This document shows, in pieces, positions 40,541-46,750 of a stretch of DNA of 46,750 nucleotides (positions are counted from its first letter, which is position 1; every line of letters starts with the position of its first letter). The position numbers and the translations under genes were made by a program. The stretch comes from Thiothrix sp. UBA5583 (GTDB lineage Bacteria > Pseudomonadota > Gammaproteobacteria > Thiotrichales > Thiotrichaceae), in assembly GCA_002425225.1 (NCBI GenBank), contig DILV01000025.1, positions 1-46,750 on the forward strand, in the 5' to 3' direction. The notes below the pieces were generated by a model. It did no database searches. It was given only the letters and a program-made list of their open reading frames with translations, and had not been told where the DNA came from.

Positions 40541-42278
40541 GGAATTGTAGCGCGTGCAGTCGTGCGTACTGACCATTCTGCACCAACAGGTCGGCATGTT
40601 TGCCGGATTCGATGATTTCCCCATCCTGCATGACCAGAATCCGGTCAGCATTTTCAATGGTGGAAAGACGGTGGGCTATCATGAAGGTGGTACGATTTTC
40701 CAGCAAACGGTCAAGCGCCGCCTGAATATGACGTTCGGATTCAGTATCCAGTGCAGAGGTAGCCTCATCCAGAATCAGGATTTGCGCAGAAGAGAGGATG
40801 GCGCGGGCAATCGACAGGCGCTGGCGTTGCCCACCTGACAACATCACGCCGTTGTCACCAATCAGCGTATCAAACCCTTGTGGCAGTTTTTCGATGAATT
40901 CCAAGGCATGGGCAGCTTCAGCCGCAGCGCGGATACGTTCTTCCTGCATCCCGCGCATGTCACCATAGGCAATGTTGTTACGTACTGAATCATTGAACAG
41001 CACAATATCCTGCCCCACATAAGCGAGATGGCTGCGTAAATCACGCAGACGAATGTCCTGCAACAGCACACCATCCAGCCGGATTTCGCCAGTTTGCACA
41101 TCATGGAAACGTGGCAACAAGTTCACCAGCGTGGTCTTGCCACTGCCTGATTTGCCCACCAGCGCGATTTTCTCACCCGGCTTGACCTTCAGGTTGATGT
41201 TGCGTAGCACAGTCTTGTCGGTTTCCGGGTAAACGAATGCCACATCGCGGAATTCGACTTCACCCCGGCACTGTTGCAGTACTTGCGTCCCGTTGTCACG
41301 CTCGGTCTGGCTGTCCAGCAATTCAAAAATGCCTTCACCGGCAGCAATCGCGGTTTGCAATTGTGCATTCAGTTGTGTGAGGTTGCGGATCGGGGTCAGC
41401 ATCAGGATCATCGACATGATGAAAGACATGAACGTACCGGGAGACAGGGTTTCCAGTGTCGATTGACGGGTTGCAATATACACCATTGCCGCCAGTGCCA
41501 CTGCCACCATGAATTGCACCAACGGGGTACTGAGCAACTCCGTCACCATGCGTTTCATTTGCAGATTGATGTTGTCCTCATTGGCTGCCGAGAATCGCTG
41601 CGACTCGTACTGCTCGCCGTTGAAAATCCGCACCACTTTGTAACCACGGATCATTTCATTGGCAATCTGTGTCACCTGCCCCACTGAATCCTGTACCTTG
41701 TGGCTTAAACGGCGCAAACGGCGGGTGGCATACACCACAACCACGGTAATCAGTGGGGCAATCACCAGCGTTGCCAGCGTCAGTTGCCAACTCTGATAAA
41801 ACATCAGCGCCAGCAAACCGATAATGGTGACGGAATCCTGCACCAGAGACGTGATACCCCGAATACTGGCATTGGCGACCTGATCAATATAGTAACTGAC
41901 GTAAGCCAGCAACTTGCCAGAAGACGTATTCTCAAAAAACCGTACCGGCATCCGCAACAGGTGGGCAAACACCTGATCACGCAGGGTTTTGGTCACTTGT
42001 CTTCCCACCAGCCCGATGTAATAACCCGACACGAACATAGCAGCGCCACGCAACAGGAAAATCCCCAAAATGCCCAGCGGCAACCATGCAATCACCGCCT
42101 GATCACGTTGCAGGATCGCCTTATCCAGCAATGGCCCCAGAATCCACGCAAACAGCGGCTGGGTAATGGCACTGACAATCAGCCCTACGATAGCCAGCAA
42201 CAGGTAATGCCCATACGTCAGCGAATAACCAATCAGCCGTCGGTAAACCTGCAAGCCAGTCGTGCGGGGTATGTTCAT
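40521..42278 (-). CDS. msbA: Lipid A export ATP-binding/permease protein MsbA
   Basis: A 585-residue half-size ABC exporter that flips lipid A-core to the periplasmic face of the inner membrane. The N-terminal half has six transmembrane helices (about 20-310). The ATPase domain has Walker A GKSGSGKT (375-382), signature LSGGQ (480-484), Walker B ILILDEA (500-506) and the switch His in MIAHRLSTI. The start ATG at 42278 is 1 bp after the exbD stop. Its link to lpxK is the usual gammaproteobacterial order. Confidence 0.96.
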   Translation of the reverse strand: MNIPRTTGLQVYRRLIGYSLTYGHYLLLAIVGLIVSAITQPLFAWILGPLLDKAILQRDQAVIAWLPLGILGIFLLRGAAMFVSGYYIGLVGRQVTKTLRDQVFAHLLRMPVRFFENTSSGKLLAYVSYYIDQVANASIRGITSLVQDSVTIIGLLALMFYQSWQLTLATLVIAPLITVVVVYATRRLRRLSHKVQDSVGQVTQIANEMIRGYKVVRIFNGEQYESQRFSAANEDNINLQMKRMVTELLSTPLVQFMVAVALAAMVYIATRQSTLETLSPGTFMSFIMSMILMLTPIRNLTQLNAQLQTAIAAGEGIFELLDSQTERDNGTQVLQQCRGEVEFRDVAFVYPETDKTVLRNINLKVKPGEKIALVGKSGSGKTTLVNLLPRFHDVQTGEIRLDGVLLQDIRLRDLRSHLAYVGQDIVLFNDSVRNNIAYGDMRGMQEERIRAAAEAAHALEFIEKLPQGFDTLIGDNGVMLSGGQRQRLSIARAILSSAQILILDEATSALDTESERHIQAALDRLLENRTTFMIAHRLSTIENADRILVMQDGEIIESGKHADLLVQNGQYARLHALQFHDEAST

Positions 42279-42279
42279 C

Positions 42280-42714
42280 CTATTCCTGTGGTTTGCGGCT
42301 TGACTGTGATGTCGCCAGCGAGAAATTGGTCAGACCCAAGCGCCCGGCAATATCCATCGCCGTAACAACCGCCTGATAATCGACATTAGCATCAGCGGAA
42401 ATCACCAACGGTGGCGTATTGTTGCCCAAATCTTCCAGCGTCTGGCTCATGGCCTGAAACAGGGTTTCCGGTTGGTTGTTCAGCACTTCGCGCCCATTGA
42501 TGTAATAACGCCCCTGCCCGTCGATCAACAGTTCCAGCTTGTCCTGCACAGCCGTCGACGCTGTATTGCTGGCAGTCGGCAGTTCAATCTTGAGTTCGGC
42601 ATTTTTGTCAAAGGTGGTTGTTACCATGAAAAAAATTAGCAACATGAACACCACATCAATCAGTGATGTCAGGTCAACACCACTGTGGGTACGTTCGCGG
42701 GTACGGAATTTCAT
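42280..42714 (-). CDS. exbD: Biopolymer transport protein ExbD/TolR family
   Basis: A 144-residue inner membrane protein with one N-terminal helix (about residues 17-33) carrying the essential aspartate in DLTSLIDVVFMLLIFFM, and a periplasmic domain. It forms the proton-driven motor with ExbB, energising TonB- or Tol-type outer membrane processes. The start overlaps the exbB stop by 4 bp. No tonB is seen nearby, and in this lpxK-linked position ExbBD pairs often have no named partner. Confidence 0.92.
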   Translation of the reverse strand: MKFRTRERTHSGVDLTSLIDVVFMLLIFFMVTTTFDKNAELKIELPTASNTASTAVQDKLELLIDGQGRYYINGREVLNNQPETLFQAMSQTLEDLGNNTPPLVISADANVDYQAVVTAMDIAGRLGLTNFSLATSQSSRKPQE

Positions 42715-43442
42715 GCAGGCCGCCCTCCACGTGCAGGAGGTGTTCCCGCAGCCGGAGCAGGACGTTGCTGAGCTGTGCTAGCTGCCACAGCCGGGGCAGG
42801 ACGTGCCGCAGCACCCGCAGGCATGGCGGGCATGGTTTTACGGTTGGAATTAGCAATCTCGATCAGACGCAGGGCTTCACGTTCCATGGTTGCCACATAG
42901 CCATCCACCTTAGCCTTGAAATAGCGCTCAAACACCAGTGTGATGATGGCGATCAGCAAACCCGCCACGGTGGTAATCAGGGCTTCGGAAATCCCCCCAG
43001 CCATTTGCTGCGGGTTGCCGACTCCGGCGGCATTGATAGCACTGAAAACACCTATCATGCCCAACACGGTTCCCAACAGACCCATCATTGGTGCAATCGT
43101 CACCACCGTGCCCAACGCTGGCAGATAACGTTCCAGTTCCTGCACCGCGTGTCGCCCGGCTTCCTCGACATTTTCCTTCATGATGTGGCGCGGCAGTTCA
43201 CGGCTTTCCAGCCCGGTCGCCAACACCCGCCCCATCAGGGAACTGTTGCGCAATTCATCGACCTGTGCATCCTGCAACTTACTACTACCGGCCAGTTTGC
43301 GGGCGCGTTCAATATCTTCGGCGGGCACAACCTTGCCCACACGCAGCGACATGAAACGTTCGATGATAATAGCTACTGCAATGACCGAACTCAGGATCAG
43401 GGGAAACATCATGATCCCGCCAGACTTGATTAATTCAAACAT
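42711..43442 (-). CDS. exbB: MotA/TolQ/ExbB proton channel family protein
   Basis: A 243-residue inner membrane protein with three transmembrane helices and the ExbB/TolQ pattern (LGTVVTIAPMMGLLGTVLGMIGVF, EALITTVAGLLIAIITLVFERYF). After about residue 200 it has a low-complexity Ala/Pro/Arg tail of about 40 residues, unusual for ExbB. It leads the lipid A/KDO operon. A 122 bp gap separates it from the lytic transglycosylase downstream on the genome, which must contain the operon promoter. Confidence 0.92.
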   Translation of the reverse strand: MFELIKSGGIMMFPLILSSVIAVAIIIERFMSLRVGKVVPAEDIERARKLAGSSKLQDAQVDELRNSSLMGRVLATGLESRELPRHIMKENVEEAGRHAVQELERYLPALGTVVTIAPMMGLLGTVLGMIGVFSAINAAGVGNPQQMAGGISEALITTVAGLLIAIITLVFERYFKAKVDGYVATMEREALRLIEIANSNRKTMPAMPAGAAARPAPAVAASTAQQRPAPAAGTPPARGGRPA

Positions 43443-43564
43443 ACCTATTCATGCCTCATTTTTATATGATTTAGCCCGTGAGTGTATGATGGTGATTTAC
43501 CACAAGGAACAAACGCAGAAAAGCATAGCATCATACAATGATGCTTGCCCACAACAAAAAGACT

Positions 43565-44212
43565 TCAGCGTTTGTAGAGATGCGGTGCTTTGGCCTTGTT
43601 TGCCATCAGGCCGGAACGCCCCGGTTTGCCCGCAAAGGGCGACTGGTAAACCGCAGAAACCCGCCCGCCTGCTTTGGATACTTTACCGCCCGTTGTGGTC
43701 ACGGCAGGCAAGGCAACCGCCTGTCCACTCAAACGGTTATACACGGTCAGCACTCGCCGGACATAATGCTGGGTTTCATTGTAGGGGGGAATTCCCTGAT
43801 ACTTGTCGACAGCCCCTTCCCCAGCATTGTAAGCCGCAATCGCCTTATACAAGTCGCCGTTATAACGTTGCATCAACCAGCTCAGGTAGCGGGTTCCGGC
43901 ATGAATATTCTGGGTACTGTTGAAAGAATCCTCCACACCAAAGCGGGCCGCCGTTGCCGGGATCAATTGCATCAAGCCCTGCGCCCCCTTGGGTGACACG
44001 GCAGTGTTGTTGTAACAAGATTCAACCGCGATCACCGCCTTGATCATCGCGGTATCCACCCCGTATTGCCCGGAATACTTGCTGATGGTTTCCAGATGCG
44101 GGGTAGCCTTTTTCTCGATGCCATCGGCATTCATGCTGACACAAACCTGCGCCCCGGCACTGGATGCCATCCCCCACAGCAAACTTGTTGCAAGCAGCAA
44201 TGCATACTTCAT
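43565..44212 (-). CDS. Lytic transglycosylase domain protein (SLT)
   Basis: A 215-residue exported lytic transglycosylase. Signal peptide (MKYALLLATSLLWGMASSAGAQ), then an SLT domain with the catalytic glutamate Glu64 in AVESCYN, SPKGAQGLMQLIPATAARFGV, and AIAAYNAGEGAVDKYQGIPPYNETQHYV. It cleaves peptidoglycan glycan strands to anhydro products. The C-terminal 50 residues are basic and low complexity (Gly/Lys/Ala), perhaps for wall binding. The ATG at 44212 has GAGG 6 bp upstream; an ATG at 44224 and a GTG at 44230 are in frame. Confidence 0.9.
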   Translation of the reverse strand: MKYALLLATSLLWGMASSAGAQVCVSMNADGIEKKATPHLETISKYSGQYGVDTAMIKAVIAVESCYNNTAVSPKGAQGLMQLIPATAARFGVEDSFNSTQNIHAGTRYLSWLMQRYNGDLYKAIAAYNAGEGAVDKYQGIPPYNETQHYVRRVLTVYNRLSGQAVALPAVTTTGGKVSKAGGRVSAVYQSPFAGKPGRSGLMANKAKAPHLYKR

Positions 44213-44235
44213 CTCAGACCTCATACCCACGGGAA

Positions 44236-44267
44236 ACTAATATATTAGTATAGACTAATACATTAGT
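44236..44267 (-). promoter_or_regulatory. Dual-palindrome promoter of the transglycosylase gene
   Basis: Two 14 bp palindromes, ACTAATATATTAGT (44236-44249, perfect) and ACTAATACATTAGT (44254-44267, one mismatch), lie 18 bp centre to centre. Between them on the minus strand is TCTATACTAAT (-10 at 44247-44252), close to the RpoS extended -10. There is no -35 match. The start codon is 28-35 bp downstream of the likely transcription start. Confidence 0.55.
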
Positions 44268-44298
44268 CCCCATTTGGTGCGACAGGTTCAATGTAGCG

Positions 44299-45132
44299 TC
44301 AAATATCACGCAACAATTCGTTGATACCCACCTTGCCACGGGTTTTGGCATCCACTTTCTTCACAATAACCGCACAATACAGACTGTATTTACCATCGCT
44401 GGAAGGCAGGTTGCCGGAAACAACCACAGAACCCGCCGGGACACGCCCATACATGACTTCGCCAGTTTCACGGTCATAAATACGGGTACTTTGACCAATG
44501 TAAACGCCCATGGAAATGACGGAACCTTCTTCAACGATCACGCCTTCCACCACTTCGGAACGCGCACCGATGAAGCAGTTGTCTTCAATGATGGTCGGGC
44601 CTGCCTGTACCGGCTCCAGCACCCCACCGATGCCTACACCACCGGAAAGGTGAACGTTTTTGCCGATTTGCGCACAGGAACCGACGGTTGCCCAGGTATC
44701 CACCATCGTGCCACTATCCACATACGCGCCAATATTGACGTAGGAAGGCATCAGCACGCAGCCAGGAGCAATATAGGAACCACGGCGGGCAATCGCATTC
44801 GGCACAACACGCACACCACCTGCCGCAAACTCTTCCGCACTCAGCCCCGCAAATTTGGATGGAACCTTGTCGTAATACTGGGTGCAGCCGCCATCCATCA
44901 CTTCGTTGTCATTCAGGCGGAAAGACAGCAATACCGCCTTTTTCAGCCACTGGTTGACTTCCCACTGGCCTACCCCGTGCTGGGTGGCAACCCGCAGCTT
45001 GCCCTGATTCAGCAAATCCAGCGCTGCATTGACCGCATCGCGGGTTTTGGCGTCTGCATTACGCGGGTTGATGTCGGCGCGGCGTTCAAACGCTTCCTCG
45101 ATGACTGCTTGCAGTTCTGCAACTTGTGACAT
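44299..45132 (-). CDS. dapD: Tetrahydrodipicolinate N-succinyltransferase
   Basis: Transfers succinyl from succinyl-CoA to 2,3,4,5-tetrahydrodipicolinate in the lysine/diaminopimelate route. The 277-residue protein has an N-terminal helical domain and a left-handed beta-helix of hexapeptide repeats ([40 protein letters not shown]). Length matches the E. coli enzyme. GGAGAG precedes the ATG. It follows dapC by 16 bp, giving a dapC-dapD unit. Confidence 0.97.
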   Translation of the reverse strand: MSQVAELQAVIEEAFERRADINPRNADAKTRDAVNAALDLLNQGKLRVATQHGVGQWEVNQWLKKAVLLSFRLNDNEVMDGGCTQYYDKVPSKFAGLSAEEFAAGGVRVVPNAIARRGSYIAPGCVLMPSYVNIGAYVDSGTMVDTWATVGSCAQIGKNVHLSGGVGIGGVLEPVQAGPTIIEDNCFIGARSEVVEGVIVEEGSVISMGVYIGQSTRIYDRETGEVMYGRVPAGSVVVSGNLPSSDGKYSLYCAVIVKKVDAKTRGKVGINELLRDI

Positions 45133-45148
45133 GTCTCTCTCCTGATTT

Positions 45149-46342
45149 TTAAAGGTTTTCGGTTACGCGCCGGATACGTTCCGCCGCTTCGGTACATTCT
45201 TCCAGCGAAGCCACCAAGGCCAGCCGTACCCGGTTACGCCCCGGATTCAGCCCATTCACATCCCGAGACAGATAACTGCCCGGCACAACATTGACATGGG
45301 CGCGTGCAAACAACTCACGGGTAAAAATTTCATCATCCACCGGGGTTACTGGCCACAGATAGAAACTGGCTTGTGGCAGTTTGACATCCAGCACCGGTGC
45401 AAGGATTTCCATCACTGTGGCAAATTTCTGCCGGTACAATGCCCGGTTGACCTGTACATGCGTTTCATCATTCCAGGCAGCGATACTGGCGACCTGAAAC
45501 GGCGGTGGCATCGCACAACCGTGATAGGTGCGGAACAACAGGAACTGTTTCAGTACCGCTGCATCCCCAGCCACAAAACCGGAACGCATCCCCGGCGCAT
45601 TCGATCGCTTGGAAAGACTATGGAATACCACACAACGCTTCCAAGCAGTATTCCCCATTTGGGCGGCAGCCTGTAGCAGCCCCGGTGGAGGCTGGTCTTC
45701 GTCAAAATACAGCTCGGAATAGCACTCGTCAGACGCGATGATGAAATCGTGTTTTTCTGCCAGCTCCAACACCTGCCTGAGAGTCTCCAGCGGCATGACT
45801 GCACCGGTCGGGTTGCCGGGGCTGCAAATGTACAGCAACTGGCAACGCTGCCACACCGCATCCGGTACGGCGGCAAAATCCGGGATAAAACCGTTGTCCT
45901 CAGTACAGGGCAGAAAAACCGGCTCAGCCCCCGCCAGCAATGCCGCTCCCTCGTAGATCTGGTAAAACGGGTTGGGCATGACCACCGCAGCATCTGCCCT
46001 GCGCTCCACCACGGTCTGGGCAAACGCGAACAAAGCCTCACGAGTTCCGTTGACTGGCAGCACATGCTGCTCCGCATCCACGGAACCCGGCGGCAACTGG
46101 AAACGCCGCGTCAGCCAGCCTGCAATCGCTTCCCGCAACGCTGGGATGCCTTTGGTCAACGGGTAGTTAGCAAACCCACCCATGTTGGCAACAACCGCCT
46201 GATGGATAAAATCCGGCGTGGGATGCTTTGGCTCCCCCATTGCCAACGAAACGGCAGGCAAATCAGCCGGAGCCACACCTTGCAGCAAAGTGCGGATTTT
46301 TTCAAACGGGTAAGGTTGCAGACGTGCAAGATCAGAATTCAT
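45149..46342 (-). CDS. dapC: Succinyldiaminopimelate transaminase
   Basis: A 397-residue fold-type I PLP aminotransferase that makes N-succinyl-diaminopimelate. Motifs: [51 protein letters not shown], and the PLP lysine Lys245 in [15 protein letters not shown]. The [10 protein letters not shown] form of the lysine motif and linkage to dapD distinguish it from the two other aminotransferases in this window. The start is ATG at 46342. Confidence 0.95.
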   Translation of the reverse strand: MNSDLARLQPYPFEKIRTLLQGVAPADLPAVSLAMGEPKHPTPDFIHQAVVANMGGFANYPLTKGIPALREAIAGWLTRRFQLPPGSVDAEQHVLPVNGTREALFAFAQTVVERRADAAVVMPNPFYQIYEGAALLAGAEPVFLPCTEDNGFIPDFAAVPDAVWQRCQLLYICSPGNPTGAVMPLETLRQVLELAEKHDFIIASDECYSELYFDEDQPPPGLLQAAAQMGNTAWKRCVVFHSLSKRSNAPGMRSGFVAGDAAVLKQFLLFRTYHGCAMPPPFQVASIAAWNDETHVQVNRALYRQKFATVMEILAPVLDVKLPQASFYLWPVTPVDDEIFTRELFARAHVNVVPGSYLSRDVNGLNPGRNRVRLALVASLEECTEAAERIRRVTENL

Positions 46343-46393
46343 CAGCCGCTGGTTTCCTGATTTTCTCGAAAAAGGGGCAGTATACCGGAAAAA

Positions 46394-46420
46394 GAAAAAG
46401 CCCCGAAACGGGGCTTTTTC
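46394..46420. terminator. Bidirectional rho-independent terminator
   Basis: A perfect inverted repeat: GAAAAAGCCCCG (46394-46405), AAA loop, CGGGGCTTTTTC (46409-46420). T runs are present on both strands. It separates the cytochrome gene from dapC, and ends the cytochrome transcript on the minus strand. Confidence 0.92.
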
Positions 46421-46443
46421 AGGATCACGCTGAAACGTGTTGA

Positions 46444-46750
46444 TTACTTGGCTTTGGAAACCATGAAATCAACCGCGGCCTTGACTTCGGCATCAGACAG
46501 AGCAGGGTTGCCGCCTTTGGCTGGCATTGCATTCTTGCCCTTCAGGGAAGATGTGTAGAGAGCATCGTTGCCAGTTGCAATGCGCGGCGCCCAAGCAGCC
46601 TTGTCACCCAATTTTGGTGCGCCCGCAATGCCCATGTCGTGGCAGCTAAAGCACAGACCTTTATAGACTTTCTCGCCGTTAGCAGCACCACCAGCCATGC
46701 CGGACATGCCTTGCATTCCAGACATACCGCTCATGCCTGCCATGCCTTCC
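46444..46750 (-). CDS. Class I cytochrome c (c5-like), 5' end outside window
   Basis: C-terminal part of a c-type cytochrome. The haem motif is CFSCH (GLCFSCHDMG), and the axial methionine is in KNAMPAKGG; the sequence LGDKAAWAPRIATG and the ending AAVDFMVSKAK match cytochrome c5. Before the haem domain lies a Met-Gly/Ser repeat (GMSGMSGMQGMSGMAGG). Although an ATG occurs at 46743, the repeat continues in frame to the edge (codons for Glu-Gly precede it), so the gene and a signal peptide most likely extend beyond 46750. Confidence 0.88.
   Translation of the reverse strand, partial: EGMAGMSGMSGMQGMSGMAGGAANGEKVYKGLCFSCHDMGIAGAPKLGDKAAWAPRIATGNDALYTSSLKGKNAMPAKGGNPALSDAEVKAAVDFMVSKAK

Noticed and set aside
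43800-43815. TTGTCGACAG near 43806 as a further mqo/aceA-type operator
   Set aside because: It lies inside the transglycosylase coding sequence and is not a full palindrome; likely chance.
1-46750. Mobile elements, prophage, CRISPR array, tRNA or rRNA genes
   Set aside because: No transposase or integrase frame, no regularly spaced repeats, and no cloverleaf or rRNA sequence was recognised; the only repeats are the two inverted-repeat elements and short operator-like sites.

Overview
The window reads as a chromosomal segment of a gammaproteobacterium. Supporting genes are an RpoS-type sigma factor, the exbB-exbD-msbA-lpxK-Trm112-kdsB lipid A/KDO operon, FadL, Mqo with isocitrate lyase, and a Kbp/YgaU-type LysM protein. 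A DsrC/TusE-family protein without the sulfur-carrying cysteines, plus TRAP uptake and a glyoxylate module, suggests a sulfur-oxidising Thiotrichales/Thiothrix-like organism; this placement is inference. I saw no phage, transposase, tRNA, rRNA or CRISPR array. Coding density is high and most genes sit in tight same-strand operons with 1-20 bp overlaps.

Layout. 1-4 kb: threonine/alanine operon alaC-hom-thrC. 4-5.5 kb: Mth938-like protein convergent with rpoS. 6-7.7 kb: an ECF sigma factor operon with DUF3619-like, small, and DUF3106 proteins. 7.9-10.7 kb: a zinc metallopeptidase, an aminotransferase and an M23 peptidase. 10.7-11.2 kb: a structured, apparently non-coding stretch with transcription signals. 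11.3-15.8 kb: a membrane-stress-like operon of a 34-residue membrane peptide, XpaC, TelA, SPFH-GYF and a double zinc-ribbon membrane protein. 15.8-20.6 kb: DUF72-like, cysteine-poor DsrC relative, NlpC/P60 lipoprotein, Kbp-like, YidB-like with an EF-hand, DUF4124 and a lipoprotein.

20.6-28.7 kb is the most unusual block. A six-gene operon encodes a membrane GT-C glycosyltransferase, a periplasmic GH31 glycosidase, two ArnE/ArnF-like small membrane proteins, an ALG5-like polyprenyl-phosphate glycosyltransferase and dGTPase. A divergent OpgC-type acyltransferase lies beside it. The first five fit a complete route: charge a lipid carrier with sugar, flip it, transfer the sugar outside, and trim it.

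28.7-38.5 kb handles organic acids: an LprI-like protein, a TakP-like TRAP transporter, RraA, isocitrate lyase, malate:quinone oxidoreductase and FadL. mqo and aceA share a palindromic operator-like motif. Two copies of a roughly 125 bp inverted-repeat element lie directly upstream of dctQ and rraA. 38.6-43.4 kb is the lipid A/KDO operon. 43.5-46.75 kb holds a lytic transglycosylase with a dual-palindrome promoter, dapC-dapD, and a cytochrome c with a Met-Gly repeat that runs off the window edge.
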